64,000 bases of DNA, taken from NCBI GenBank assembly GCA_026707735.1, contig JAPOWH010000002.1, positions 310,001-374,000 on the forward strand. The letters are read 5' to 3'. The notes under the pieces are model-generated. The model had not been told where the DNA came from. It worked only from the letters and a program-made list of their open reading frames with translations, and ran no database searches. Both the position numbers and the translations under genes were made by a program. Numbering within the stretch: position 1 is the stretch's first letter; the number at the start of each line of letters is the position of its first letter. Positions 19,401 to 28,935 of this stretch are shown piece by piece. This DNA is from Gammaproteobacteria bacterium. GTDB lineage: Bacteria; Pseudomonadota; Gammaproteobacteria; Pseudomonadales; Azotimanducaceae.

Positions 19401-20167
19401 GAGGCGTAGTAAGAGGCTTGACTATCGAGGGGCAAGTCGCCTGGGACACTAGTGCCAACTCTAGCAACTTCGTGGGTTCGGTCCATGCCACCAAACTTCA
19501 GGACGTGTTAGAGCAGTGGGACTACGATCCAAACGTTGAGAGCGAGTCCGTTACTGTTGCAGCTAACTTGAGTTGGTTGGGTTCTCCCTTGTACGCTGAC
19601 CTGTACTCAACGCGAGGGTCGCTAGTTGGCGACTTGGAGGATGGACGATTCATCGATGTCAATGCTGGAGGTGGCGCACTGCGCATCATTGGATTGTTGA
19701 GCTTCACCGCGATGCTAGATCGATTGCGATTGAATTTCCGTGACGTGTTCGGTGAGGGTACAAGGTTCAATCGGATACTGTTCGTCGTTGACCTTGAGGA
19801 AGGAGTGCTCAAAGCAAATCAACCTGTTGTAATCAAGACAAACGGACCTGAGGTCTCCTTTGCTGGGGACTTGGACATGAAGCAGGAAACCGTAGAGATG
19901 GAGGTGGTTGTGACGTTGCCGGTCGCCGGCAGCATTCCTTGGTACGTCGCCCTAGCTACGGGAAGCCCCGTGGCAGTGATTACCACCTTGGCGGCGAAGA
20001 AGCTCTTTGAAGGTCAAATCGACCAAATGTCCTCGAGCAAGTATCGAATTACTGGCACAATAGACGACCCGAAAATTGAACTCATCGGAGTTTTCCGAGA
20101 TAGCCTCGATCCGGCCGAAGAAGAATCGGAAGACCAACCTGTCCCCATGGAGGAATCAGACCAATGA
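16460..20167 (+). CDS. yhdP: YhdP-family AsmA-like protein (DUF3971), phospholipid transport to the outer membrane
   Basis: 1235 aa, the normal size for YhdP. It has an N-terminal membrane anchor ([24 protein letters not shown]) followed by a long beta-rich periplasmic region with typical statements such as [14 protein letters not shown] and, near the C-terminus, [31 protein letters not shown] and [26 protein letters not shown] split by short linkers. The family forms periplasm-spanning bridges with TamB and YdbH that move phospholipids outward. The C-terminus is acidic. It overlaps tldD as ATGA, consistent with the conserved yhdP-tldD order in Gammaproteobacteria. Confidence 0.92.
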   Translation: MQSRLGKILVLTVTVLAVAFATLCVAGRIVAWRVPHHEQAINQWFSSHGIQVEGPRLRWAGLNAIVEFDKLTSHSVDAHSVRLELDFLRSLWRNHISLAALEIEDLQFALERTSDGWASVGADSSSGDANVLGWLWNASSVNVQLQGTLTSGEVSQRIEGAIQTKTERGLQHSYITLQSPQACDQCGLHMHVERRKSIIFSDDVFALEVRAIELSLEPSLWGFDYLRAFDLNGTLSVVMRNNVGKARLVFDLQGLDSESGSVAFSGELIGSVVKDEAHGVIRHSAVSLGPEKIPLPDLHGVVRTQPFTTHVWMLNDDSRGIVELVRGFAEPTHALHTWVTELSPSASVELFQAAYDQSGLTMRTVVEDLRTQSFGAVPSIRAEAIELTGKGRNILIESRRRPVEIEFESLFDDAKLFDQFDGSMLIAFTVDGVGVRLDMPNAHFQDSHVEAKFGFFHDSRELESSLGVAIRSDGFDVGELQGLVPTNIPDAAQSWLETNIQAGRTFDTQVVVQSIMLEDFEARPVVVEAYGRLAEVEVSYDSNWPILNDLSGELWLSREALEVAVESTHSQGIAVNSGRVFIPFDESEIEVSFAADSPATLALDFVRSTPLREALKFDTRDYSASGPLDIEASMRLSANGVSSLDVSVGFVDVDIDLARIGMGVRDLSGTIRFASPFEIVGTGLNATLFDREIDIQIDTTNPHDDDAIVAMTLNGKFSPENISPLVGEWLTNVASGESEFRMQLKVATGGATPAELFATSDLQGIHLNLPHPFGKEADEVRPSNFVMHFEETPTVRFESGEMDSLFLLKPNSDPIGSIGLNVPPHPITSLDSGLHVTGSLDAVVVGTQLAQGGGFPSDLTIRELSIQKVEIDALSFANVRLDGHISGTDIDLTVHSDELIGTAKRSGEGRLAVDIDRLQISENGSDEEDPLKPEITSVLPDVDLSIEDIVIVDNEGTPASYGSWSMAIDVDEHNVSVSNLRGVVRGLTIEGQVAWDTSANSSNFVGSVHATKLQDVLEQWDYDPNVESESVTVAANLSWLGSPLYADLYSTRGSLVGDLEDGRFIDVNAGGGALRIIGLLSFTAMLDRLRLNFRDVFGEGTRFNRILFVVDLEEGVLKANQPVVIKTNGPEVSFAGDLDMKQETVEMEVVVTLPVAGSIPWYVALATGSPVAVITTLAAKKLFEGQIDQMSSSKYRITGTIDDPKIELIGVFRDSLDPAEEESEDQPVPMEESDQ

Positions 20168-21609
20168 ATCAGGATGTAGCTAATAGTGCAAAGAGTCACT
20201 TGCTAGACCCCGGAGACATTACGGACGTCAAGCTACAAGATTTGATGGGACACATGATGTCCCGTCAAATAGATCGAGGCGAGCTCTATTTTCAGAGCAA
20301 TCGAAACGAATCGTGGGCTCTTGAGGAGGGATTGGTAAAAGATGCTGGATTTAGCGTGTCGAGAGGAATTGGGGCACGAGCCGTTGCTGGCGAGAAAAGT
20401 GGCTTTGCTTATGCGGATGACATTAGGCCGGAAGCCCTAGAGCAGACGGCGAGCGCTGCGCGGTCCATTGCACGGCAGGGAAGCAGCGAATCGGCACATG
20501 TAGTGGTCCGACAAGATGTGCCGCAGGTCTATCAGGACGTCGACCCAATCAGCTCGGTTTCCTACGAGGACAAGGTTGCCCTTCTCTCGCGAATCGATCG
20601 GTTCACTCGAGGACTGGATCCGCGAGTGAAGGAAGTAAACGTGCGAATTTCAGCAACCCACGAAACCATATTCATACATTCGAGCGATGGCGTGAGTAGC
20701 GGAGACATTCGACCGTTGGTGAGATTTGGGGTCTCGGTAATCGTAGAGCAGGATGGTCGTCGTGAGCAAGGAGTTGGCGGAGGAGGCGGACGCCACGACT
20801 TGAGGTGGCTATTTGAGGATGAGAATGCGGAATCGTTTGCCCGAGAAGCCGTCAGGCAAGCGCTGGTGAATCTCGAAGCTATCGACGCACCGGCTGGTCC
20901 GATGACCGTAGTTCTTGGTCCAGGTTGGCCGGGAGTGCTGCTGCACGAAGCAGTGGGCCACGGATTGGAGGGCGACTTCAATCGCAAGGGCACTTCGGCA
21001 TTTTCCAATCGAATTGGCCAAAAAGTAGCGTCCTCCCTGTGCACTATCGTCGACGATGCAACCCTGCAAGATCGACGTGGGTCGCTCACGGTGGACGACG
21101 AAGGCACACCGGGACAAAGAACGGTCCTCATCGAGGATGGAATCCTCAAGGGTTACATGCACGACAAACTAAACGCAGCCTTGATGGGAACGGCAAGCAC
21201 CGGAAATGGACGAAGGGAATCGTACGCCCACCAACCCATGCCGCGAATGACCAACACCTTTATGTTGGCTGGAAAGAGCGATCCAGACGAAATTATTGGA
21301 AGTGTTGACCAAGGAATATACGCCGTGTCCTTTGGCGGCGGACAGGTCGACATCACTTCTGGGCAGTTCGTTTTTTCAGCTACGGAAGCGTACCTGATTG
21401 AGAACGGGAAGACATCGGCACCCATACGGGGCGCAACGCTCATTGGTAATGGACCAGACGTAATGACAAGAGTGTCGATGATTGGGAACAATCTCGAGTT
21501 AGACACGGGAGTTGGTGTTTGTGGGAAAGACGGCCAGGGCGTTCCAGTTGGTCTGGGTCAACCTACGCTTAAGGTTGACGAGATTACGGTTGGAGGAACC
21601 TCGGCATGA
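20164..21609 (+). CDS. tldD: Metalloprotease subunit TldD
   Basis: 481 aa. The zinc site is visible as [18 protein letters not shown] (HExxxH, about residue 260). With PmbA/TldE it forms a heterodimer that degrades unfolded peptides and processes peptide antibiotics such as microcin B17. Other family motifs: [28 protein letters not shown] and [20 protein letters not shown]. The start ATG overlaps the yhdP stop, and its own stop overlaps pmbA, both as ATGA. Confidence 0.97.
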   Translation: MNQDVANSAKSHLLDPGDITDVKLQDLMGHMMSRQIDRGELYFQSNRNESWALEEGLVKDAGFSVSRGIGARAVAGEKSGFAYADDIRPEALEQTASAARSIARQGSSESAHVVVRQDVPQVYQDVDPISSVSYEDKVALLSRIDRFTRGLDPRVKEVNVRISATHETIFIHSSDGVSSGDIRPLVRFGVSVIVEQDGRREQGVGGGGGRHDLRWLFEDENAESFAREAVRQALVNLEAIDAPAGPMTVVLGPGWPGVLLHEAVGHGLEGDFNRKGTSAFSNRIGQKVASSLCTIVDDATLQDRRGSLTVDDEGTPGQRTVLIEDGILKGYMHDKLNAALMGTASTGNGRRESYAHQPMPRMTNTFMLAGKSDPDEIIGSVDQGIYAVSFGGGQVDITSGQFVFSATEAYLIENGKTSAPIRGATLIGNGPDVMTRVSMIGNNLELDTGVGVCGKDGQGVPVGLGQPTLKVDEITVGGTSA

Positions 21610-22991
21610 CAAAGGCAGCAACCGCAGACGTTGTTGGACATGAAGCCGACATCAAAGAACCACACACACGGGAGGATGAAGAGTCTCTGAAAGGATTCGT
21701 GTCAAGGATCCTTGACGAAGCCAAGCTTCAGGGAGCAGATGCTGCAGAAGTCTCCGCAGGGGACGATATTGGTCTATCAGTGGTCGTCCGTGCGGGCGAT
21801 CTGGAGACGGTGGAGTTCAGTCGAGACCGAGGGTTTGGCATTACCGTGTACATCGGCAACCGCAAGGGTGGTTCGTCTACAACCGACACCAGCGAAGAGT
21901 CCATTCGCGAGTCGGTAAGGGCTGCTGTAAACATAGCTCGCCACACTGAATCGGATCCGCATAGCGGTCTGGCTGATCCGGATCGATTGGCCACCGAATT
22001 TCCGAATTTGGATCTCTATCATCCGCAACCCATGGACGTAGAAGTGGCGAAAGAACGCGCCCTCGTCGCAGACTCCGCGGCGATGGATTTCGATTCTCGC
22101 GTATTCAAGACGGATGGTGCCCGCATCGATGCTTCTTCGTCGTGCGCCGCCTACGGAAACAGCTTGGGGTTTCTCAACGCGGAAAGGGGTTCTCGTTACA
22201 GCGTGTTTTCCGACGTTATAGCCAAGAGTGACAATGGCATGCAACGCGACTACTGGTTCTCAACCGCACGACACGCCGGCGAATTGGATTCGCCCACCGA
22301 AGTTGGCGAAACGGCAGCGCGAAGGGCAGTGATGAAGCTCGATCCGCGTCCCATTCCCACCGGCGAATATCCCGTCTTGTTTGACAGCAACATGGCTAGC
22401 GGCTTGATATCGCATCTAATCAGTGCGCTTGGTGGTCGAGCACAGTACTTGAAGGCCTCTTATCTTCTCGACTCTCTGGAAGAAACTGTGACAACTAGCG
22501 AATTGACGTTGCACGAATATCCGCACGTGAAACGTGCACTTGGCAGTCGGACACATGACTCTGAGGGTGTGGCCACTACGGAAAAAGCGTTCGTCGAAAA
22601 CGGCACTGTTCGAAATTACGTGCTTAGCAGCTACTCGGGGCGGCACCTCAACATGCCAACGACGGGCAACGCTTCAGGTGTCTGCAACCTGACCGTCGAA
22701 GCCAAGACGCAACCCGTGGAAGAGATTCTGAAACAAATGGGAACCGGGTTCGTGGTCCACTCCTTGATGGGTCAGGGGGTCAACATTGTGACCGGCGATT
22801 ATTCTCGAGGTGCGTCAGGCTACTGGGTCGAAAACGGCGAACTAGCTCATCCTGTGGACGAGCTCACAATAGCTGGAAATTTGAGGGACATATTCTGTCG
22901 CATGGTCGCTTTCGGAGACGACATCGACTTGCGAAGACCAGTTCGCACGGGATCGATTCTTGTGGAGGCCATGACTGTAGCCGCGAACTGA
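21606..22991 (+). CDS. pmbA: TldE/PmbA metalloprotease partner subunit
   Basis: 461 aa. Non-zinc partner of TldD: it lacks HExxxH but has the family fold with [37 protein letters not shown] and the C-terminal [20 protein letters not shown]. Adjacent tldD and pmbA, translationally coupled through ATGA, fits the obligate TldD/TldE complex. In E. coli the genes are separate. It ends convergently with npr, 8 bp apart. Confidence 0.96.
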   Translation: MTKAATADVVGHEADIKEPHTREDEESLKGFVSRILDEAKLQGADAAEVSAGDDIGLSVVVRAGDLETVEFSRDRGFGITVYIGNRKGGSSTTDTSEESIRESVRAAVNIARHTESDPHSGLADPDRLATEFPNLDLYHPQPMDVEVAKERALVADSAAMDFDSRVFKTDGARIDASSSCAAYGNSLGFLNAERGSRYSVFSDVIAKSDNGMQRDYWFSTARHAGELDSPTEVGETAARRAVMKLDPRPIPTGEYPVLFDSNMASGLISHLISALGGRAQYLKASYLLDSLEETVTTSELTLHEYPHVKRALGSRTHDSEGVATTEKAFVENGTVRNYVLSSYSGRHLNMPTTGNASGVCNLTVEAKTQPVEEILKQMGTGFVVHSLMGQGVNIVTGDYSRGASGYWVENGELAHPVDELTIAGNLRDIFCRMVAFGDDIDLRRPVRTGSILVEAMTVAAN

Positions 22992-22999
22992 GCTGTAAT

Positions 23000-23272
23000 C
23001 TACTCTTGCTCGCCGAATCTACTGTCTATCAATTCGCTGAGTTGCTTGTAGGCCTGCTCTGACTCGTCGCCTTGCGTCTGTAGCACGAGTTCGGTGCCTT
23101 CGGCAGCGCCTAGTGTCATGATGTTCATGATGCTCTTGCCGTTCACCAGACTAGACTCGTCGTGCCCCAGTTGCACTGTGCAGGGAAACGATTTAGAGAC
23201 TTGGATGAACTTGGCCGCGGCTCGGGCGTGTAGGCCCAGCTTGTTTACGATCGTTACTCGTCCAACTGCCAC
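23000..23272 (-). CDS. npr: HPr-like phosphocarrier NPr of the nitrogen PTS
   Basis: 90 aa from a GTG at 23272. The frame is open further to 23386, but those residues do not fit HPr. The active-site His is in KLGLHARAAAKF (about residue 15), and the regulatory Ser region reads NGKSIMNIMTLGA. NPr passes phosphate from EINtr to PtsN. The GTG overlaps the rapZ stop (TAGTG), so expression is tied to rapZ. Last gene of the rpoN block. Confidence 0.94.
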   Translation of the reverse strand: MAVGRVTIVNKLGLHARAAAKFIQVSKSFPCTVQLGHDESSLVNGKSIMNIMTLGAAEGTELVLQTQGDESEQAYKQLSELIDSRFGEQE

Positions 23273-24132
23273 TAGCTCGAACCATCCTGCTCTCGATGAC
23301 GGACGAGAACATTGGGATAGGAATCTCGAAAAGCATGAGCGAGGCGTTCGGCCATGTAGACCGACCGATGGCGTCCGCCCGTACATCCTGTAGCCACCGT
23401 CATGTAGACGCGATTTTGCCGCTCAAATTGCGGCAGCCATTCGTGTAAAAATCCAACAATTTGTTGAAACATGTGATTGACTACCTCGTGCTTTGCGAAG
23501 AACGCTTTGACAGGCTCGTCAAATCCCGTCAATTCACGAAGTTCAGCATCCCAGTGCGGGTTGGGAAGACATCTCAGATCAAATACAAAATCGGCATCCA
23601 CAGGAACCCCATGTCGATACGCAAATGACCTGAATAGAAGAGACACGCTTCTCTCGTCGACATCCACTAGTCGTTCCTTGGCAATTTGCACAAGGTCGTG
23701 ACCGGAAAGTTGTGTTGTATCAATCTTTAGGTCGGCTCTCTCGGCAAGATGCTGGAGCAACCTTGTCTCGAGATCAATTGCCTGTCGCAAGTCGGTCTCG
23801 TTCTTTTCGAGAGGATGTCGTCGACGAGTTTCGCTGAATCGTTTCACGAGTACCGGGCCGCTCGCATCCAAGTAGATAACTCTTGGCGTAATGTCGTCCC
23901 CGACGAGTGCTTGTAGGATTTCCGGCAACTGAGACAAAGCCGAAGGGGGGCTGCGCGCATCTATCGACACTGCAAATCCTTGCGTTACTTGATCGTTGGT
24001 GGTTTCTTCAACATAACGCTCGAGCAAGCTGGCAGGGAAATTATCGATGCAATTGAACCCCTCGTCTTCCAAGGCGTGCAGCACCGTGCTCTTTCCAGAT
24101 CCCGATCGGCCAGTAATTACGAAGAGCTTCAT
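23272..24132 (-). CDS. rapZ: RNase adapter / nucleotide-binding protein RapZ
   Basis: 286 aa. Walker A GRSGSGKSTVLHALED is at the N-terminus, with family features NFPASLLERYV, DARSPPSAL, FLDA-type YLDASGPVLVKRFSETRRRHPL and the C-terminal RNA-binding domain with ATGCTGGRHRSVYMAERLA. In enterobacteria RapZ targets the GlmZ sRNA to RNase E and senses glucosamine-6-phosphate; whether it does so here is not shown. The start overlaps the ptsN stop as ATGA. Confidence 0.95.
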   Translation of the reverse strand: MKLFVITGRSGSGKSTVLHALEDEGFNCIDNFPASLLERYVEETTNDQVTQGFAVSIDARSPPSALSQLPEILQALVGDDITPRVIYLDASGPVLVKRFSETRRRHPLEKNETDLRQAIDLETRLLQHLAERADLKIDTTQLSGHDLVQIAKERLVDVDERSVSLLFRSFAYRHGVPVDADFVFDLRCLPNPHWDAELRELTGFDEPVKAFFAKHEVVNHMFQQIVGFLHEWLPQFERQNRVYMTVATGCTGGRHRSVYMAERLAHAFRDSYPNVLVRHREQDGSS

Positions 24133-24614
24133 GAGGCTGAGACCTCATTGACTAACTGCATGAACGTTGAGTGCAACTCGGTCGAAGACGACGCTTCAAG
24201 TAGTCGAACCATATTTGATTCTTGACTGCAGACTAAGGCGACGGTTTTCAAGATTTCCAAGTGCGAGCTCGTTTCCTTATTGGGTACGACTAGTGCCATT
24301 ATGAGCTTGACATACTCGTCTGGACCAAATTGAACATCTGGCTCCACACGAAGCAACACTGCGGCAGGAAAGCTACAGTGGTCGTCTCTGCAATGTGGAA
24401 TGGCCACTCCACTATCGTCGAGTGCGGTGCTACCCAGCTCTTCGCGGGCCGTTAATTTCTCAAGTAGATCACGCGCATCTAGTTGTTCGCACCGCCGGCT
24501 CAATAAGTTCGAAGCGGATTCCAACGCGGACTTTCGAGACTTGCACTCTTGAACAAACTCCACGCTAGTAGGCTGGAGAATGGAATTGAAATCGATCACA
24601 AAGGTATTTTGCAA
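24129..24614 (-). CDS. ptsN: PTS IIA-like nitrogen-regulatory protein PtsN (EIIANtr)
   Basis: Up to 161 aa. The phospho-accepting His is in DSGVAIPHCR (about residue 94). The family end of the PTS_EIIA fold is clear (VVPNKETSSHLEILKTVALVCSQ). The first codon of the frame is TTG at 24614 and a GTG at 24599 is an alternative; neither has a strong ribosome site. A stable hairpin sits right at the start. PtsN phosphorylation state regulates potassium uptake and nitrogen-linked processes. Confidence 0.94.
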   Translation of the reverse strand: MQNTFVIDFNSILQPTSVEFVQECKSRKSALESASNLLSRRCEQLDARDLLEKLTAREELGSTALDDSGVAIPHCRDDHCSFPAAVLLRVEPDVQFGPDEYVKLIMALVVPNKETSSHLEILKTVALVCSQESNMVRLLEASSSTELHSTFMQLVNEVSAS

Positions 24615-24630
24615 GCGAGTGGAACTCGCT
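24614..24630 (-). other. Stable hairpin at the ptsN start
   Basis: AGCGAGT and ACTCGCT pair perfectly across a 3-nt loop in the 27-bp hpf-ptsN gap, touching the TTG start of ptsN. No T-run follows in the direction of transcription, so translational control or mRNA processing between hpf and ptsN is more likely than termination. Confidence 0.45.
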
Positions 24631-24641
24631 CATCGCGGATC

Positions 24642-24932
24642 TTAACGATGGCGAGTTGATTTTTCCTTGTGTTTGATTACTTGGCGATCCAACTTGTCTA
24701 CAAGTGAATCAACAGCTGTATGAATGTCGGAAGCGCGTGAGTTGGCGAATAACTCATTGCCGTTTACGTGCACTGTTGCTTCCGCACAATATTCTATTTT
24801 ATCGACCGACAGAATCACACGTACGGATGTAATGTGATCGTAGTGGCGTTGAAGCCGGGATAGTTTCTTCTGAATGGTGTTGCGTATGTGGTTGTTGACT
24901 TCAACGCGATTGCCTGTGATAGCAAGTTGCAT
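24642..24932 (-). CDS. hpf: Ribosome hibernation-promoting factor, short form
   Basis: 96 aa sigma-54 modulation/S30EA protein: MQLAITGNRVEVNNHIRNTI, YDHITSVRVILSVDK, ADIHTAVDSLVDKLDRQVIKHK-type ending. The length fits short HPF, which promotes 100S ribosome dimers in stationary phase. A clear ribosome site (AGGTGAGGAG) lies upstream of the ATG. The 88-bp gap to rpoN may hold its own promoter (TTGAAC ... TAAGAT, 19-bp spacer, weak). Confidence 0.95.
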   Translation of the reverse strand: MQLAITGNRVEVNNHIRNTIQKKLSRLQRHYDHITSVRVILSVDKIEYCAEATVHVNGNELFANSRASDIHTAVDSLVDKLDRQVIKHKEKSTRHR

Positions 24933-25020
24933 CCTTCAACTCCTCACCTAAAACCGGGTCCGTTTGTATCTATCTTACAAAGGAACTCTATGGCTTGTTC
25001 AAGATTGCCTTAAGAGTCCC

Positions 25021-26535
25021 TCATGCTTGTCGCAATCTTGAAGCTGGAATGGACAGGGATTCGCGGTACTTTGCAACGGTTCGACGCGCAATGCGTATGT
25101 TTTGTTTGCGGAGATGCAGAGCAATTGCGCTATCAGACAGGGGCATTCCCGGGTTTTCCTCGCTAGTGAGTTTACGAATGATTGCCTTGATCGCCCGGCT
25201 GGAAACTTCGTTGCCCTGATTAGTGAGAACATGACTGGAGAAGAAGTACGAAAGTTCATAGATTCCTCTCGGGGAATCCAAGTACTTGTGCGTGGTGATT
25301 CGTGAAATCGTTGACTCGTGCATTCCCACTGTTCTGGCTATGTCGGAGCGAAGCAATGGTCGCATTGCGGAATCTCCCTGTTCGAAAAAAGCCTGTTGTT
25401 CCGATACGATGGCCGCGGCAGTCTTCAGGAGCGTGAGTCGGCGATGTTTCAAGCCTTCAAGAATTGCTTTTGCTTCGCGATGTTGCTTTTGAAGCAGTGA
25501 CTTTTGACTGCCCGCTTCCATTTGATCCATGCATTGTTTGTAAAGGGGGTTGATGCGCACGGAGGGCAGAGCGTCGTCATTCAAGTCCACGATCCATTCG
25601 CCTTTGACTTTGCGAATTACAACGTCGGGTACAACATACGAAGCATCAATCGAACAGAATGAAGCTCCCGGTCTGGGATTGAGCGAACGTATCAATTCAA
25701 TTGCGACATCCAATTCGTCCGAGTCTGCGTTTGTCACTCGCTGCATGTGCTCATAGTTGCGAGCCGTCAAGGCGTCAAAGCACTCGTCTACCAATTGCAA
25801 TGCGAGCTCATGGACCGGGCTAGCGGCTTCGAATTCGCGTAGTTGCAGTCTTAAGCATTCGCGGAGGTTTCTAGCGCCAACTCCCGGCGGATTCATGCTT
25901 TGAATCGTCTTCAAACCAAGTTCAAGACCTTGTTCGTCAGTCCCAGTCAACGACGATAGATCTTCGCTTATTTCTTGAATCGAGTGCCGCAAATAACCAT
26001 CTTCGTCAAGAAAGTCGACAACGAACTGGGCCATGAGTCGTTGCTGCTCGGTCAGGTTAGCCAGTTCGATTTGTTCCATCAGGTGGTCAGAGAGCGTAGT
26101 CCGATACGTTTGCAGGTCGAGAATATCGGCGTTAGGACTTGCAGCAACGACCTCTCCAGCGTAGGTTTCCGACCACTCTATATCACTGCGGCCTTCAATT
26201 GCAGAGAGGTCGATTCCAGGATCATTGATGAGTGCTTCAGAAAGAGAATCGAGTTCTGCTGTTGAATTGTGACTCTCCACTTCCTCACCGTCTTCATCGA
26301 AGGCCTCGTCGGCATTGTCACCATCGCTTGTATCCATCAGAGGTTCTTCGAAGTTCACGTCTTCGTCAGTTTGGTTGGTGTCATCGTTCCACTCAAGCAT
26401 CGCGTTCGATTCGCAAGCCGAATGTAGTTCCTGCGTAAGTTCAAGCGAGGAAAGTTGAAGCAAGCGTATTGCTTGTTGCAGCTGGGGAGATACCTTGAGA
26501 AGTTGCCGCTGATTAAGCGAAAGAGACTGTTTCAT
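25021..26535 (-). CDS. rpoN: RNA polymerase sigma-54 factor RpoN
   Basis: 504 aa from ATG 26535; a TTG two codons upstream at 26541 is less likely. Region I is the Gln/Leu-rich activator-interaction segment LNQRQLLKVSPQLQQAIRLL. An acidic region II (residues ~55-120) follows, then the core-binding domain, the HTH (MHESTISRITTHKYLDSPRG) and the RpoN box ARRTVAKYRE near the C-terminus, which reads the -24 element. It directs transcription of activator-dependent promoters. It sits 13 bp downstream of lptB, the standard proteobacterial order. Confidence 0.97.
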   Translation of the reverse strand: MKQSLSLNQRQLLKVSPQLQQAIRLLQLSSLELTQELHSACESNAMLEWNDDTNQTDEDVNFEEPLMDTSDGDNADEAFDEDGEEVESHNSTAELDSLSEALINDPGIDLSAIEGRSDIEWSETYAGEVVAASPNADILDLQTYRTTLSDHLMEQIELANLTEQQRLMAQFVVDFLDEDGYLRHSIQEISEDLSSLTGTDEQGLELGLKTIQSMNPPGVGARNLRECLRLQLREFEAASPVHELALQLVDECFDALTARNYEHMQRVTNADSDELDVAIELIRSLNPRPGASFCSIDASYVVPDVVIRKVKGEWIVDLNDDALPSVRINPLYKQCMDQMEAGSQKSLLQKQHREAKAILEGLKHRRLTLLKTAAAIVSEQQAFFEQGDSAMRPLLRSDIARTVGMHESTISRITTHKYLDSPRGIYELSYFFSSHVLTNQGNEVSSRAIKAIIRKLTSEENPGMPLSDSAIALHLRKQNIRIARRTVAKYRESLSIPASRLRQA

Positions 26536-26548
26536 GGCCAACAGCGGA

Positions 26549-27292
26549 TCAAAGCTTAAAGTCTTCGCCTAGATAGGATCGTCTCACGGCCGGATTCTGG
26601 AGGATTGCTTCGGTGTCGCCCTCAGCGATTACATGCCCTTCGTTCACAATATAGGCACGATCACATAGATCCAGCGTATCCCTTACATTGTGATCAGTGA
26701 TTAGGACTCCAATGCCTCTGGATGTCAAATGTCTGACGTTGTGCTTGATATCCGCTACGGAGATTGGATCCACGCCCGCAAAAGGTTCGTCAAGCAGCAT
26801 GAATTTGGGTTCTGAAGCTAGGGAACGCGCAATTTCCAGTCTTCTTCGCTCACCTCCTGAGAGCTGCTCTCCCATTGTGTTTCTAACTTCTTGCAATCCA
26901 AATTCGTCGAGTAGTGCTTCGGTTCGTTTGCGTTTCTGTTGGCGGGTCAACCCCGTCTGCAACTCTACGATAGCCAAAACATTCTTGTAAGCTGTCAGTC
27001 GACGAAAAACACTTGCTTCCTGAGGCAAGTATCCAAGGCCATGCCGTGCCCGGACGTGCATGGGCGCTTTGGTGGCATTGAATTCATCGATGTGAACAGA
27101 TCCGGAATCCATTCTCACGATCCCCACGATGCAGTAGAAGCATGTAGTCTTTCCAGCGCCATTTGGACCCAGAAGACCGACTACTTCTCCGGTGGCTACA
27201 GCAAGTGAAATGTCTTCGACTACTTTTCGCTTGCCATAGCGCTTAGAAAGGTGCTCGGCTCTAAGAAGGCTCGATTTCTGTGGCGAATTCAT
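26549..27292 (-). CDS. lptB: LPS export ABC transporter ATP-binding protein LptB
   Basis: 247 aa ATPase powering the Lpt bridge that carries lipopolysaccharide to the cell surface. Walker [19 protein letters not shown], signature [17 protein letters not shown], Walker [16 protein letters not shown], switch His in [15 protein letters not shown]. Neighbours lptA and lptC supply the periplasmic bridge and membrane-anchored subunit. LptF/G are not in the window. Confidence 0.97.
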   Translation of the reverse strand: MNSPQKSSLLRAEHLSKRYGKRKVVEDISLAVATGEVVGLLGPNGAGKTTCFYCIVGIVRMDSGSVHIDEFNATKAPMHVRARHGLGYLPQEASVFRRLTAYKNVLAIVELQTGLTRQQKRKRTEALLDEFGLQEVRNTMGEQLSGGERRRLEIARSLASEPKFMLLDEPFAGVDPISVADIKHNVRHLTSRGIGVLITDHNVRDTLDLCDRAYIVNEGHVIAEGDTEAILQNPAVRRSYLGEDFKL

Positions 27293-27312
27293 TGAAGAAA
27301 CCGAGTCGCACG

Positions 27313-27834
27313 TCAGTCGTTCTCGGTCTCCCCTAAGGAACCAATGTCAAGGATTGTGATTTCTACTTGCTTGTCTGGGTTCGTTGATTTCGCTTCGAAT
27401 TGGTTGTTTTGAAGATCAAATCGAATGATGTCGCCGACTATCGACATCTCGTCGCTGAGAATTTCGGCATCGCCTCGAAATTCAATCCAGTTGTCGTCCA
27501 ACCGGAAGACGAGAGAGGCAGCCTCACCATTAAGCGTTTGCAATTCGTCGTCCTGTCCGACTTGGAATCGAAATCTAATGGGCGAACCGGTGGCCTCGAA
27601 ACTAACAAATGTTCCGTCTTCGGTATGAAGCAGAACTTTGTCAGCATCAAGTTGCATGGGGCCTTGCTGTAGCACAACATTGCCCGACGCCTCGGCGGCA
27701 CCATCGAGCGAACCGCGAATGTCATCCGCTGAGATGATTAACGGATCTTGGACTTCCCGGCTATCGGCTCCGATGCACAGGCATAGACCGATTGCAATTG
27801 CGCCGAAAGCAACTGCTCGAACGCGATCACTCAT
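27313..27834 (-). CDS. lptA: LPS transport periplasmic protein LptA
   Basis: 173 aa from ATG 27834; the frame is open to 27888 but the upstream residues do not fit. A signal peptide ([21 protein letters not shown]) leads into the OstA-like beta-jellyroll: [57 protein letters not shown]. It polymerises into the periplasmic LPS bridge between LptC and LptD. Overlaps the lptC 3' end by 8 bp. Confidence 0.9.
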   Translation of the reverse strand: MSDRVRAVAFGAIAIGLCLCIGADSREVQDPLIISADDIRGSLDGAAEASGNVVLQQGPMQLDADKVLLHTEDGTFVSFEATGSPIRFRFQVGQDDELQTLNGEAASLVFRLDDNWIEFRGDAEILSDEMSIVGDIIRFDLQNNQFEAKSTNPDKQVEITILDIGSLGETEND

Positions 27835-28423
27835 GCCTGTAGACGACTTGGACACGCTGCTCAGTGTTGCTTGACAGGTGGAACTCATCGCTAGCTAGAT
27901 CAAATTCAAATCTCGGCGCTGTAAACGTGGCGTTTTCGTTCTTGATAGTAACAGGATGATCACTGCCAAGCTTGCGTTGATGGGGGTACAGGACTAGGTT
28001 GCTGCCCACCAGCGAGAGGCGTGTCGCATCCGCATCGCGAGAGGTCACCTGAACGTTGCCAAGTAGGTCTATTCGCTGCTCTTTGTCAATCGACGGAGCA
28101 TCGCCGACCGGTTGCAGAACTCCTGCCGACGCAGTCATTTGCCATTGTGTACCTGTATCCAAGTACACCTCTAATTGTATGTCCTTCATGGTAACGGACT
28201 GGTCTTCGGTGGAATGCTCTACAACGGAAGCCGTGGCTTTGTAGGCAAGCGATCCATCGTCGGCAAATTCTAGGATCTCAGCAGATTGGATGAATAGGTT
28301 GGGTTCGTCACTCAGATCCTGCGACGTAGAGGGGGATGATTCCTGTCTCGGTACTAGGAAGAGCCACAGAATCACTCCGCCGATAGCTGCAAGACACATT
28401 CCTAGGACCGTCCAGCGTTTCAA
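27827..28423 (-). CDS. lptC: LPS export inner-membrane-anchored protein LptC
   Basis: 198 aa from a TTG at 28423 that overlaps the kdsC stop as TTGA and has a strong purine tract (GGAAGGAAG) just upstream; a TTG at 28453 is the alternative. One transmembrane helix (WTVLGMCLAAIGGVILWLFLV) precedes a periplasmic LptC jellyroll (YKATASVVEHS, IQLEVYLDTGTQWQMTASAG, IDLLGNVQVTSRD). It docks LptB2FG to LptA. Confidence 0.9.
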   Translation of the reverse strand: MKRWTVLGMCLAAIGGVILWLFLVPRQESSPSTSQDLSDEPNLFIQSAEILEFADDGSLAYKATASVVEHSTEDQSVTMKDIQLEVYLDTGTQWQMTASAGVLQPVGDAPSIDKEQRIDLLGNVQVTSRDADATRLSLVGSNLVLYPHQRKLGSDHPVTIKNENATFTAPRFEFDLASDEFHLSSNTEQRVQVVYRHE

Positions 28424-28935
28424 AGCTTTCTTCCTTCCAGCAAGAGGTCGCAAAACTCTCTAACAGCGCCTCGACCTCCCCGTCGGTCAGTTACTAAATC
28501 GGCAGCAGCTTTAGCAGTCTTTACGGCGTCCGCCACCGCGACGGCAAGTCCTACCGCCTTGAAGACTGGAATGTCGGGTACATCGTCGCCAATGTGGGCG
28601 ACTTGATCCAGGCTCAAGCCTTGACGAGCACAATATTCGTTCAAAACAGCCAGCTTGTCCTCTATACCTTGATAGACATCCACGATGTCCAACTCGCGTG
28701 CGCGCAATTCCACTGCTAAAGAGTTGCGCCCAGAAATGATCGCCACGCCAATTCCGGCGGCTTGGACAGCTTTGACCCCGTAGCCATCATGCACATGGAA
28801 CGATTGGATCACCATGCCGTTGCTGTCGTAGGTGATTCGACCGTCCGTAAGAACGCCGTCTACGTCAAGTGTGAGTGCGCGTATGGCAGAAACGCGAGAT
28901 TGCAGGTCGGGGTTCAGATTTTGGATCTGTGTCAT
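28420..28935 (-). CDS. kdsC: 3-deoxy-D-manno-octulosonate 8-phosphate phosphatase KdsC
   Basis: 171 aa HAD-superfamily phosphatase (C0, tetrameric type). The nucleophile motif is LTLDVDGVLTDGRITYD, with Thr/Ser in AIISGRNS, and Lys and Asp motifs in GIEDKL and HIGDDVPDIPVF. The start ATG at 28935 overlaps the yrbG stop as ATGA; the longer frame to 29088 is spurious. It removes phosphate from KDO8P for LPS core synthesis. The usual partner kdsD is not beside it. Confidence 0.93.
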   Translation of the reverse strand: MTQIQNLNPDLQSRVSAIRALTLDVDGVLTDGRITYDSNGMVIQSFHVHDGYGVKAVQAAGIGVAIISGRNSLAVELRARELDIVDVYQGIEDKLAVLNEYCARQGLSLDQVAHIGDDVPDIPVFKAVGLAVAVADAVKTAKAAADLVTDRRGGRGAVREFCDLLLEGRKL

